A DNA stretch of 64,000 bases from Branchipolynoe longqiensis (taxonomy: Eukaryota > Annelida > Polychaeta > Phyllodocida > Polynoidae): NCBI GenBank assembly GCA_030323885.1, contig CM059188.1, positions 109,294,644 through 109,358,643 on the forward strand, given 5' to 3'. Shown here piece by piece: positions 40,069 to 53,900 of this stretch. Within the stretch, counting starts at the first letter, position 1; every line of letters begins with the position of its first letter. Both the position numbers and the translations under genes were made by a program. The notes beneath the pieces are model-generated. The model saw only the letters and a program-made list of their open reading frames with translations. It was not told the origin of the DNA and ran no database searches.

Positions 40069-41814
40069 CCATCATTGTGATAAATTAGTTAAAGGAATTA
40101 GATGTAGGCAACGATCTAATGACACTTAAAGACATTCCATTATTTGAAACGGCTAATTGGGTCTAAACTACCAATAATTGTCATTTCAAATTAGTACAAA
40201 GATTGCGTAATAAAAGAAAGTTGAATAAAAATTAACATAAAATCCATTGTCCCCTGTGACATTACGTGGCATAGCAGAGTAATGCAGTAGAGCAAGGGCA
40301 TTCCACGGGGACCAGCGTGAGTTACATTGAACGCCCAGCAAATTCCATTTAGTAACTACATGTATTCAAAGACAATGTACGATGAGACACACCACTCCGC
40401 GCTTCCCAATGAAAATCAGCAAACAAGGTAATTGGACAAGGGGACAGGTTCCCTAGCCCACCCTGACTGCTGTACCATCAAAGACAATGTATGACGATTA
40501 TAGTATATTATCTCCTAATATTAATAATTAAAACAATACTATAGTACCGGTATAGTAAAGTTCAAACATACTTTAAGCACTTTAATCTGTGCCACACATA
40601 AATAAAATTTGTGATTATGTCTGAGGAAGAAAACTACCACAAAGACAATGCACATTGTTTGCCGTGCAAAGGCGCCACTGCATGATTATTTAAGAAATTC
40701 CTATCGGAAAGCGCTGAGTGGCCCTGGCACATCGCTATGGAATAAACTTGTTTTTCTCCCAGACACCAACATCGAATAAATGTCTAAACTACCAGTTGGC
40801 CAAAGGCGTTAAGAGACCTGTGAAATAATAGTAGCTGGGTACATTAAAATAACCACATTTCACGTCAGGCTACCACTAATTTATACATATCAAATACCGT
40901 TGTGCTAAATAATACACACATCTAATACTTGACACGGCCAGGGTTCAAATCCCACGATCTACCAAAAAGGGAGACGGACGGTCCATGGATTAAATAGCTC
41001 TTACAGAAAGCTGACAACAATACGCGTCTGCCATGTAATTTAACAAATGTGAACCCCGTTTACCCTTTTGCTACTCAGCCTTTATCCTACTCCTGCTCCC
41101 TCATATCCCTTACTGAAAATTTATCCAGGGCGACAAGAATTATATATTAGTGTTCCCATTCTTTTTCAGGCTCCTTTTTTAATGACTTTCTTAGTACTTT
41201 TTCGGAGCATTAAAATTGTTTTTTTAGGATCAAAATGAAGTAATTCCAGTCATCGGAATCTGTGCATAATGCGATAAAGGAAGCCACGTCGATCCGGCGT
41301 GTGAAGGATGAGCGATATATGAAATGTCAGAAAATAAAAAATATTAAATAAAGTTTTACAAAATAAAGATCGAAGACGAATATTTTGAAAACATTTTGTC
41401 CAATATATTGACATCCAAAATTTGTAATGACATATACTACTTTTAGTATAATTGTAGGACTTTTTAGTACTTAATTTTTGCATTTTCTCAAGTTAGTATA
41501 TTTTTGTTTTTTTATGACTAGTCGAACCCTGCATACTTTGTATTATATATACCCCTTTCAACCTATATTTTAAGGGAATATAGATGGGATGGGGGGGGGG
41601 GGGATGAGCTATGTACTAGGGTGGTATATTTAAATTTTCAAAATACAAAAGTGTATTCGAAGTTAGTAAATCGTTTTTTTATAATTGTGGGATTATGTTC
41701 CCTAGAACAGGGCAAGTCTTTATTTAATTCTGTGCGGTCATTGTTCAAATACTTTGAGAGAATATGAATGATGCATGTGATTTGGAAAATATGGAAATTA
41801 AATAATTAATTCAG
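40069..41814. other. Intergenic, mostly without features
   Basis: A family T segment sits at 40935-41100, and a G-run at 41588-41603. The rest shows no exon-like sequence. Confidence 0.45.
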
Positions 41815-42365
41815 ATAGTCGGGACTAGTAAACGTCTGGAATGAGCGGGGACGCTCATTCGGGTTCATTGCTGGGCGCAGGGACCGCGAAGCTGACACGC
41901 CCCCTCGCCACCACCCCCCCCCCCCCTGCCACTGCCGCCGGGTGGGGGTGGGCCTGGGGGGTGGGGGGAGGGAAAGCCCCACCCCCCCAACCCAACTGGC
42001 AGGGGAGGGGGCTTCCACACAGACACTCAACTCCTGCCACTGGCCAACCAATCACACAGCCACAGAATAAAAGCACCTCCACACCAGAACACCAATCAGA
42101 TCACAAACTGGAGCCCATGTCTCCACCCCATCTAGTGGTCAGTCTGCAACAGCCTCTCTGACTGACCACACCTACAAACCTCTTATGTTACATCTCATCC
42201 CATAAACTTATCATATAACATGACTTATGTCGGTCGTTGCTGCTCTCATACCAACATAATTCATGATGATGGGGCGGAGGCGCCCGAATAAAGCCATGTC
42301 TTCTCAAACTCAGCTTCCCCGTCTTCTGTGCCCGAGAGCAATGAGTCGAGGTGAGAACTCTCAAA
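41815..42365 (+). mobile_element. Family U, possible solo LTR (copy 2)
   Basis: Starts at the palindrome GAATGAGCGGGGACGCTCATTC-like region, goes through C and G runs, and has GCCCGAATAAAGCC toward the right. Same order as 25385-24655 on the minus strand. Confidence 0.4.
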
Positions 42366-42794
42366 ATTGGGCGCATGTGGGTTTTTTTTAATACAAAATA
42401 TTACAAATATTGAAGCTGTATATTTTCCTGCTGCAAATTATTTTACATTAGTTCATAAAATAGAGAAATTGTCAGTGCACTGTTAATGAGTTAAGTCAAC
42501 CCTTAGTTTCGAAGCAATAAAATACAATAATAAACCAAATAAAAAGCAATATAATATAATAGTTGAACACATGAGGTATATTCTTGTATATTAAGGGTAT
42601 ACAACATAATATATGATCATATTATTATTATTATTATTATTATCCTCTTCTTTGATGCAGGCTTGTGGTAGCCTATACAAAGCTCCTAGCTCTTTGCTCT
42701 AGTGGTATGCAGCCTCGAAATCGTACAGGAATGTTTCTCTGGCCCAGGCCCTGTCCAGCGCATTCTTGAATTGATTTCTAGAAGAACGCTTTTA

Positions 42795-43150
42795 AAGTTG
42801 CATAATCCGTTGAAAGCATCACATTTTCAAAACAAAAACACATACCTAGATTTGATCCTACATATCCAGTTTAGAGACCAGTACCGTAGTAAACATTTAT
42901 TGCCGTGTAGAACGAATACTAACCCGCTAAGGCAATCTAATTGAACCTGTTGAAGGCTATGATGTCCAGCATTTCGATGTAAACAACATTATTATTTTTT
43001 ACATGTTTTCACTTTAAGGAGAACCCTTTAAAGTTAACCCTTTAAAAGAGGTTAGTTCAAATTAAAGTGAAGTATATTATAATGATCATAGAAATATATT
43101 TATCTAAAAAATATGGATGAATCTCAAATCCATTGCACTATGCAACTTAG
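42795..43150. mobile_element. Family B MITE
   Basis: TTAAAGTTGCATAATCCGTTG to CATTGCACTATGCAACTTAG; terminal repeats partly mutated. Confidence 0.65.
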
Positions 43151-44109
43151 TCATGACATCAAAGTATAAGTATCATCAAACATATATATGTGATTATAAC
43201 ATATTATGCGAGTATAAAGGCACGGAAGGGAACTACTTCATTATTATTATATTATTTTATACCCCTGCTTCTATGTCCACCTTCCTGTACCTCCCCGGTG
43301 AGACCCGTGGCGCCACCACCAGTTGTTACTGTACCTAATGTATGCGAGCACCTCACTCACACCGGATTATATAATTTTTTAATGGCAAGGGCTCTTCATT
43401 CCTGCCGGAGATTACACTCTATATATATATATGTGTGAATTAATCCATTGTTTGTGTAAATTGAATAAAACTACAAGAATTCGAGTTATTCCATCCTACC
43501 TTCCACCACGCTTACTGTGTATGAGTAAACGTGTGGCGCCCCCTGTACGACACATCAGGTACCTCTGAACCCATTGACCACTCCAAACACGTGTATTGCA
43601 CAAACCCCAAATCATATCACATATAATGATCACTAAAAATGTGGACCATCCACACAATATTCACGACAAGCATCGCATGTTGGGGGAACAGGATTCACTT
43701 ATCAAAATACACATCCATAAAAAAAGGATCGTATATTATCCCTCTATCTATTTCTGTTTATTATTGAAATATTATCAATTAAATAAGAATATTCATTAAA
43801 GTTGGATTATTTTTGTGTGATCACTGCTTCACTATATAGTAGCTTACATTACATCACATCTCTATCTACGCCCAAAGAACAAGCTATTTAAGCACAGCTT
43901 GAATCACTGAGCATTGTCTTTTTGAGTCGGTTGCAATTTTCTTTAAAAAGTAAAATATAATTTGACGTAAAATCAAATCAAACTTGCGTCTCTACGCATG
44001 AAGTAAAATCTTCTAAATAAAAGATGTAATCGTTGCTCATAGTTCCACAGTTCAATGAACATTTTTACACTTTACACTTAGACCAGAACTGGGACCTGCT
44101 GCTTGAACC
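43151..44109. other. WDR41 downstream flank
   Basis: AT-rich. The first AATAAA on the minus strand after the stop lies near 43756, about 1.06 kb downstream, which would place the CA-rich tract in a long 3' UTR. Weak evidence only. Confidence 0.25.
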
Positions 44110-44815
44110 TAGCTACCCCCCCCCCCCCTCCAACCACCCCAAAGCCATAGCCCCCCCCCCCCCCCCCCCCCCCACCTGACCGCCATAGCTACACACACAC
44201 CTACACACCTACCGACCGACACACACACCATGGCTACCCAAACCCATAATCCCCAGACCTCACCACCATATATACACACATCTCTAACCACCGACACACA
44301 CACACATACACACACACACCAGCACAGTTACCCAAACTCATAATACCCAGACCTCACCGCCATATATACACACCCCTACCCACCGCCATACACATACATG
44401 CCACGGCTACCCAAAGCCATAACCCCCCAGACCATACCGACATATATACACACACCCCTACCCACCACATACACATACACATACACCAGAACAGCTACCC
44501 AAACCCATAATCCCCAGAGCTTACTGCTATATCTATATCTACACACACCCCAACTCACCGCTACACACACATACACACGCGCACACACATCAACACAGCT
44601 ACCCAAACCCATAATCTCCAGACTAGACTGCTATATCTATCTGTACACACCCCTACTCACCGCCACACACACACACACACCCCACCACACACAAACACGC
44701 ACACACACACCGCTACCTACCATACACACACACCGCTATCCACGACACACACACACCCCTACCCACCACACACAAACACGCACACACACCGCTACCCGAG
44801 CCCACACCTGCGCCC
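44110..44815. repeat. Poly-C and (CA)n-rich cryptic satellite
   Basis: Poly-C runs followed by about five degenerate ~120-base units, each holding GCTACCCAAACCCATAATC and CACACACC tracts. It begins within ten bases of the WDR41 stop codon. Confidence 0.8.
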
Positions 44816-44819
44816 CTCC

Positions 44820-44969
44820 CTACACGATGCCCTCCAGAGTGGGGCCCAGGAGCAGGTTTCGAATGGCGGCGCTGCGCTTGTAGTCCTGGCGACACCCATC
44901 CTTCCACGAGATGAGCAGACTGTCGACGCCACACGACACGAAGCCCTCCGCGTCAAAGTCCAGGCACAT
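44820..44969 (-). CDS. WDR41: WDR41 last exon
   Basis: Fifty codons, including FVSCGVDSLLISWKDG and the C-terminus GPTLEGIV then TAG (44820-44822). Human has LVTCSADHLIILWKNG. Acceptor GTTGCAG. Confidence 0.93.
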   Translation of the reverse strand: MCLDFDAEGFVSCGVDSLLISWKDGCRQDYKRSAAIRNLLLGPTLEGIV

Positions 44970-47900
44970 CTGCAACAGTGATCAACCCATAGTGCACCAC
45001 AGACCATGTGACCGGGTGTTGTGGGTCGAATCGGTAGAGAGCGCAGGCCTCGCGTGCAGGGGCTCGCGTTCGGGAGTCCGGCAATTCGGTTCCAGGTCGA
45101 CTCAAATCAATGACTTATAAAATTGATATTTGTCGCTTCCTAGCCTGCTGCTCGACATTAATAGGATAGGGCAAGGACTGGTTAGTTCAGCATCAGGATA
45201 GTGTGACTGAGTTGGATGTCAGGCCATGGTGTTGGCAGCCTGATATCCCAGTGGAGCAGCACTATAAAGTCACAATGAGTGTGCACTGTCAGAAGTCAGT
45301 ACCCGTCCTGATATGAACCTTAGATGTTGCCAAGATGTAAAACTCCAACAACCAACCACAGACCTTGTTTGTTTGTTGGGGCTTTACATTCTGGTAACAT
45401 TTAAGGCAATATTAGGACGGGTATCTACTTGTGACAGTGCACACTCATGGTGACTTTATAGTGCTGCCCCAGTGGGAGACCCAATCCCACCCAGGCACAT
45501 TATCCTGATGTTGAGCTAATCAGTCATTGTCCTATCCTAGTAATTCCAAGCGATGGGCTAGGTAGCGACATGTATCAATTTTGAAAGTAATTGGATTGCC
45601 TGTCATGATTCGAACTCATGACCTTCCGCACGAGAGGCCTGTGCTCTATCCGATTCGGCCACCGCGTGCGGTGCACCAAAGACGGACACTTGCAATTAAA
45701 CTTAAAGGGTAGCGAATACAATATAATTACAGACACATTGCATATTTAATGTGTACAAGTGCTTATAATACCATACATAGATATAATTTCCGTTATTTAC
45801 ATGCAGGCCTACAGTAAAACCTCAAAATCGACCGACCATGGGACCAACTTTAAATGGTCGATTTATGGAGGTAGTCGGTTTAGGGAGTTTTTTTTAATCG
45901 TTACAATGGAACCCAAATAAAGCGATCGATATAGGGGAGTAGTCAATCTGTGGAGGTGATCGGTTCGAGAGGTTTTACTGATACGAATATGATTTCCAGT
46001 TTATGGATATATTATTCCAGCTATTTTTACTTATATAAATATGTAAAATCTAAGGAATATCACAACAAAAAGCATACAATACATGTATGGCATAGTTACA
46101 CGCATGAGTGATTGACTAATTGATTGATTGGGTCAGTGCCTAAGGAATGGCCCTACCTGCACGGCGCCTGAATGTCCAAGGCACTCTCCAACAAGTCGAG
46201 GCTCTATCGTGTCCATACTTTTTACCTGTTGCTTACTTTGATGGGGTAGGAGAGGGAGAGAAAGACATAAAAATATAAGCATCATAAGGGAGAGAGAAAA
46301 AGTAAAGCTTGTTTTATTTAATGACGCCTCTAGAGCACATTAATTTTCGTATCAGCAGCTATTAGACGTCAAACATATGGTCATTCTGACATATTTCTTT
46401 GGAAGAAACTTGCTGCCGCTACATAGGCTACTCGCTCCGATAAGCAGCAATGGTTCTTTTATATCCACTTTCCCACAAACAGGACGGCACTTACTGCCTT
46501 TGATGAACCAATTGTGGACCACTGTTTTGAACGGAAAATAACCCAAACTGCAAACATGTCCACTGAGCAGGATCGATAGGATGACCGACAACTTCACAGG
46601 TGGACACGCAATAGTATGGTCGACACAGATTTTTTAACCTCAGCACAGAGAAACCGTATCTGGCTGGGCTTCACCCTCCCTACTGATCAATAACATTATA
46701 GCGTAGGACAATAACCAGATATAAAGAAACAATAACACAATCTTGATCACCCACATGGGTGTAAAGTCCTGATACACAATCTTACACTGTATATCCATAG
46801 ACTGTTCCCTTGTGCCATGTTTCTTTGTTCTATGTTCCCTTGTGATGCGCCACACAGACCACAAACATGTTCATTCTCTATGTTCCTGGTCAGTATGTCA
46901 CCTGTGCAGTGCACAAGGCCATATGGTCCCTGGTTCCAACCTATGGGACCAGCCACTAAGCAAAACAGAGTCATTGTCTGTGTGGCACATCACAAGGTCA
47001 CAAGCGAACACAGAACAAGGGAACACACCACAAGGGAAGAGTCTATGGATGCACGGCCTAATGTTCCCCAACAAGGCTCAGTCAGAGCCTGCAGCACTCT
47101 ATCACACATCGATTCACAGTTGAGTGTGCCAGTCGCCGCACGGGCAGCGCGCCGCCTAGCGGATCGAACCAGCATCTCACAAATCACCGCATTAACCTCC
47201 ACCTGAACATCGATATACGGGGTATATAGATGTATACGATTTTCATTATTGTACATCTCCCATACAGGCGAGTTACTTCTACACTCATTATATAAATCTG
47301 AAACAGCTATTGTCTCATGCTTTAATTGACAAATGAAGACACGTGAGTAATGTCTTGACCAGGCAAAGATTACATTAAAGTTCAGACAACATCAGCTTTT
47401 CATTTTCTATTATAAATATTACATTAAAACTAAATCTATGTATTATAAAATGCCAACAAAAGACACATTTCCCATGTCTCCTTAAAGCTGCATAGTTCGA
47501 TGAAAGCATCAAATTTTCAAAACCATAAAAATTGCGTAGATTTGATTCTACATATCTAAGTTAGATACTGGTGCACTTATCAAACATTTGTCACCAAATT
47601 GAAGGGAATACTGAGGCAATTTAATAGAACCTATTACTGCAGAAGCCTATGGTGTCCGAGTTTTGACATGATTGCCAAAATTCTTTTTGTATGGTTTTTG
47701 TTGTTGTTTTCTTTGGTAAAACAGTTTATTCATCAGAATATAAATTTTGTCAGCACCAAGGCACTGGTCTTCCGGCCATTTACATTACACTGTAAATAGG
47801 TAGATAAGCGGGTACTTAGATAGGGCATATTAGTAGATTGTGAAGGGTGTTAGTGGGTTAGCCATAATAAGTTCAGTGTTATGGGCTAAGATGGTGGGTC

Positions 47901-50900
47901 ACTGCAAAAACTGTATTGCTGTTACGGTATAGTTGAGGTACGTAATTGAGTGAGGGGGTTTGGGGGGAGGGGGACAAGGAGGGAGGGGAGGGTGAACAAG
48001 GCAGGGCACAGGATCCACACTATGGTTGCACTTCAAATATGTCAAAAGTTAGTCATTTAAAATAAAAGTTACTTCAAACTAAAGTAAGGTAGAATATAAT
48101 AATCAACCTAATATATTTATCTCAGAAAATGACAAAAACTCAAAAGCCTCGGACTATGCAAGTTTAAATACGTCACCGTAATAATGTTCAGAAATTGAAT
48201 CCAAATGAATCACTTTGAATCTATTCACACCTAATGCCCAGGAACTTCTCAATGGTGGAGAGGCCTGTGGGAGATTCCGGAGCTACAGTCCGACCTTTAG
48301 CCTGCTCGTCACCTTTCGGAGAGGCCACCCCACGATCAGGGGGTCCCCACAACCGGATACTTCCATCTTCCGAGCAGGAAGCCAGCATTGACCTACATAA
48401 AACAAGAGTTCCCTGATTACCGCGTAATGGCAGCTGTGTGTGTGTGTGTGCATATGAGCCTGTCTCAAAAGGTGATAACTCTTTTTTTTTTTGTCCATTG
48501 TAACGGTTCAGACAAAACAGCGCAGAAACGGTTACACTGAAAAGACAAGGACATTTGCTTCTGTAGTGGTCTGCACTGACCTCTCAGGCAAGTAACCACA
48601 TAGACAGGTAGGCGTGGGTAGTGTGTTGATATCAGGGAGCCTAGGTGGTGTAATGGTTAGCACACTGGCCCGGAGTGCAAAGAGATGTGGGTTCGAGTCC
48701 CGCTCTAGGCACAATATTTCCCATTTTCATCACCCCCACGACACTGGTGCCGTGACCAGGATCCTGTACAAGCTTTGCGCTGTCTGGTTGTTGAACCTAC
48801 CCTGTGTATGTATGTGTTAGTGCATTGCCTGTATGTATGTAATTGTAAGCATTACAAGACTTACAATTCCAGGGGGACGAGTGTAGTGGTCTGCACTGAC
48901 CTCTCAGGCAAGTAACCACATAGACAGGTAGGCGTGGGGAGTGTATTGATATCAGGGAGCCTAGGTGGTGTAATGGTTAGCACACTGGCCCGGAGTGCAA
49001 AGAGATGTGGGTTCGAGTCCCGCTCTAGGCACAATATTTCCCATTTTCATCACCCCCACGACACTTCAAATCAATATGTATTGTATTGGGATTATGAAAC
49101 ACCATGTAAAAAACAAATCAGTTTATCCTGAGCACATGCATAAGCAGATAGTATGTTGATCGTTACAATGGACAAAGTTTTGTCCCATATTGCTTAGCAC
49201 CTTTTGAGACAGTCTCATATATGCATATGTACATATGTGGTTATGTATATATATGAGTATGTTTGTATGTATGTGTGAATGTATGTACATGTATGTATGT
49301 ATGTATGTATGTATGTATGTATGTATGTATACATGTATGTATGTATTGTCTTTGACAAGCTATATATAAGCCTAACTCGACTTTCTTTTGTGGTGATGGT
49401 GATGACATTAAATCCAGCCTACTGGCTAGAACCTGAACATATGATATATATATATGATATATATATATTATATATATGATGTATAAGCATTATGCGAGTA
49501 TAAAGGTGCGAAAAGGAATTATTATTGTTATATATTCTTGTTACTGTACACACTCTCGGTGGGTGCCTTTCGCCCCACTACCATCATTTATCTTTGACAA
49601 GATATATATAAGCCTAACTCCAGTGGGGTTTTATGTGCTGACGGTGATGATCATGATGGTGATGATCATGACTTACCATTAAAGATATGCTAAAATGGAC
49701 AGAAATGTCATACCTATTTTCCCCTTTTAATTTAAGAGATTAATATTTCCCTTTCCGCCACCTTACTGCGCCACCTACCCGTTGTAGACAAACCGAATGT
49801 GGAGGATCTTGGAGTAGTGTGCATGCTGTTTCTGAGCGAGCAGCATCCCACTGACCGAGTCGTACACGCAGAACCCCGTCCCGATAGCCGCGAACAGGTA
49901 GCGCTGTAAGCCAGTTGGCACTGTCAATTCATACTATCAACTTACACTGTCACTTCACACTGTCAACTAATACTGTCAGTTCGCACTTTCAACTAACACT
50001 AGTTCACACTGTCAGTTCACACTGTCAGTTCACACTGTCAGTTCACACTGTCAGTTCACATTGTCAACTAACACTGTTGTTCACACTGTCAGTTCAAACT
50101 GTCAACTAACACTGTCAGTCCACACTGTCAACTAACAGTCAGTTAACATCAGTTAACACTCAATTAACGGGAAACTACAAACTCCAGCACAAGCTCACTT
50201 TGAGAAAAAGGAAATAATTAGCTTTCTGTAGTCGGATTTCATTTTAAATTATTAAACTAAAATTACAGTCAGTCATTTCCTAATTTGAGAATGGTTGTTG
50301 CTATTGTTTTTTTTGTTTTTTTAAAGTTCCATAGGCCGATGAAAGCATCAAAATTTCAAATCCAGAAAACTTATCTAAATTTGATTCTACATATTTAACT
50401 TAGATACCAGGGCACTTATTAAGCATTTGTTGCTGCATAGAAGAGATTACAAAGTCAGTTTAATAGAACCTGTTACTGCTGAATTTTGGCAAGGCTGCCA
50501 AAATTATTTTTGCAGGTTTGCACTTCAACTATCTCAAGAGCAAGTCATTTTAAAGCAAATTTACTTCAAACTAAAGTGAGGTACATTATAACAGTCGCCC
50601 TACCATATTTATCTCAAAAAGTGACAGAAACCCAAAACTATCGGACTATGCAACGTCATTTTACTTTTTCAGAAATCGATGTAAAAGGACATGCAATACT
50701 GCTTGCTGTGTACCATGCGTTTATACCAAAACACGAGGTTTATTTGGATGGACCTGTTAAAGAACATAGTGGTGGCAGCAGTGCGTACCTCCTCTGTGAC
50801 CATGACGTGCTGGATGCTGTAGGGATACACGCGGTCCTCACCTTCGTAGTCCTTCAGCGCATTGAAGTACCTGAGCAGAACACTCAAGTTAGTCACAGAA

Positions 50901-53900
50901 CTTAACGTTGTCAACCAGATCGGACCGCTCTTATGTGAGTTTATGTATGAATACACACAGTAAGTAAGGACTATGTACCCATAACTTATGTATGTGTGTA
51001 TGTTTGTGTGTGTGTATGTATGTATGTATGTATGTATGTATGTATGTATGTATGTATGTATGTATGTATGTATGTATGTATGTATGTATGTATGTATGTA
51101 TGTATGTATGTATGTATGTATGTACGTATGTATGTATGTATGTATGTATGTATGTATGTATGTATGTATGTATGTATGTATGTATGTATGTATGTATGAA
51201 TAAATATAAATGTACGTATATATCTATGTCGTGGGGGTGATGTAAATGGGAACTATTGCACCTAGAACGGGAATCAAACCCACATCTACTGCATTCCGGG
51301 CCAGTCTGCTAACCATTACACTACCTAGACTTCCTGATGTCACACTCCTACACACGCCTACCTGTCTACGTGGGTCCTTGCCTGAGACGTCAGTGCAGAC
51401 TACTACATCTGTATGAATGTGTATATCGGTATGAATGTAAATAGCTGTAAAATCTGTATGAATGCATACATCTGTATGAATGCATACATCTATATGAATG
51501 CATATATCTGTAAGAATGTACTCATGCATGTTTGTTATGCATGCTTGTGATATGTGTAGCATAAATACTATATTTATGCAAATATTATTAGGATATGTTA
51601 CGGGTAGTGTGTTGGGCCAGTGGGCATATACGATGTGTTCTATTGGTCTGGGTTGTTGGTCTGGTTGTGTGAAGTAGGGCTAGTGGGCCTGGGTTGCAGG
51701 CAGCCGGTCAGGGATCGGTCAGTTAGTCGGCAGATTTTAACTTGATTTGCATGATTGTTATGTATGTTTACCATGCATGATTGCTACGTATGTTTATTAT
51801 GCATATATGTTTTTGTGTTTATTTTGCATGTTTGTTTGTTAGGTTTGTTGTCATGTCTACATGTCTAACGGAGAATACTTTGTAATCAATCAAAATGAAA
51901 GAAAAGAAATTTTGTTTTATTTACCGGCGCCTCTAAAGCACATTGATTTTTATCATCGGCCATTGGACGTCAAACATTTGGTCATTCTGACACATTTCTT
52001 TAAAGGAAAGCTGCTGCCGCCACATACGCTACTCTTTCCGATAAGCAGCAAGGGTTCTTTTATATGACTTTCCCACAGACATGACAGCACATACCACAGC
52101 CTTTGATGAATCAGCTGTGGACCACTGGTTGTCAAAATGTGTTTTTTATTTAAAAAGGTAGTTCCCGGTCGAGTCAAACCAATGACTTATAAAATTGATA
52201 CTTATCGCTTCCTAGCCTGGTGCTTGGCATTAATAGCATAGGGCAAGGACTGGTTAGCTCAGTGTCAGGATAATGTGATTGGGTGGGATATCAGGTCATG
52301 GTGCCAGCAGCCTGATTTCCCAGTTGGGCAGCACTATAAAGTTTATGACTATGAGTGCACAGTCACCAGTCGGGACCCGTCCTGATATGACCTTAGATGT
52401 TGCAAGGATGTAAAACTCCAACAACCAACCAACAACAGTTCTCATCTGATCAACGAAGTCATGGAACATTGAGCCTTGTCAACACTTACATGTGTGACCA
52501 CCTTGGAATACAAGTTGCTGCAGACATTTTGAGACAGGGTTGCAACCTATCAAAACAGTACCTTACCTTGAGGGTATGAGAGGGGGCATAGTCCACAAGA
52601 CGATGGTGCCATCTAGCGAGCCGCTGGCGAAACAGCCATCTGCCACAAGGAGGTGAAAAAAGATAAAGCTTGTTTTATTTAACGACGCCTCTAGAGCACA
52701 TTGATTTTTATCATCGGCTATTGGACGTCAAACATGAAATATGGTCATTCTGACATATTTCATTGGAGGAATCCCGCTGCCACCACATAGTCTACTATCA
52801 AATATAAAAGTTATCTCAATGCTGAGGGGGCTTCTCTTTGAGATTTTACGGTACTTCTTTTATCTGCAACATGCAGAGGCGAGTGTGATCTAGAAAGGCG
52901 GTGAATGCGACCTACTAGTGACATGCACAGATCTGTAAGTCTAACCTACCATTGACCTGGGCAGCCTTGTGAGTGTGACCTACCATTGACCTGGGCGGCC
53001 CTGTCAGGGTAACTTACCATTGACCTGGACTAGTGAGCGAATGGCCTCTCGGTGTGCTGGTAGTTTTCGTACGAGTTGCACACTCCAGTGTTCCGCTCCC
53101 TCGGAACCCTCTACCGAGGTACTGTACACAACTGGAGAAACCAAGGCAACTCTGGATTTAGCTATTGAGGCATATGGACTTAGTCAGCTGCTTATGTGAC
53201 TATCCTTATTCAATTAGCTGCTTAGATGCTTGTGTTTATCCATAGAGCTTTGTCTTGTTTACTGGTTGATGGGTTTTTTAGTGAGGTGGAGGGGAGGCGG
53301 GGGGTTTCGCTCGTGTTTGACAATAACGTCGCAAAAAAGGAATGCTAAAATGAACTTAAATAAAAGGGTAGACAGTCGACAGTCTATACTGGTGGCACAA
53401 AAAGTAGACATCGGCTATTGGGGGGTGGGGGGGGGGGAGGGTGCATCCCATCTTTCAGCTGAAAACACACGATTGCTAAGAAGTCGCATTAATTCCAGTC
53501 GCAGTAAAAACTATACAGTAAAACCTCTCTAACTGACCACCTCCACAGATCGACCACTCCCCTATATCGATCGCTTTATTTGGGTCTCAAACGATCGCCC
53601 ATACAATACCATTGTACTGATAAAAAAATAATAATTAAAACTCTCTAAACCGGCCACCTCCCTAAATGGACCATTTAAAGTCGGTCCCATGGTCGGTCGA
53701 TTTAGAGAGGTTTTACTGTATATGCTACTACTTAACAAAAAGGTGTGTCCTTCCCCCATGAAGCCAGCTATTACCATAATTCTGTAAATCAGAGATGAAA
53801 GTAGTCTCCACCAAAAAAAAACCAGCGGAAATCAAGTCAAGATTATTACTGATGGTGAATTTCCGCGAAAACGCGGATTTCCCCCATATGATTAGCACTG

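Noticed and set aside
48640..48715. Functional tRNA gene
   Set aside because: Acceptor stem and T-arm pair, but the anticodon stem (CTGGC with GCAAA) does not, and copies are repeated.
50988..51240. MYVC-repeat ORFs
   Set aside because: Pure (TATG)n microsatellite.
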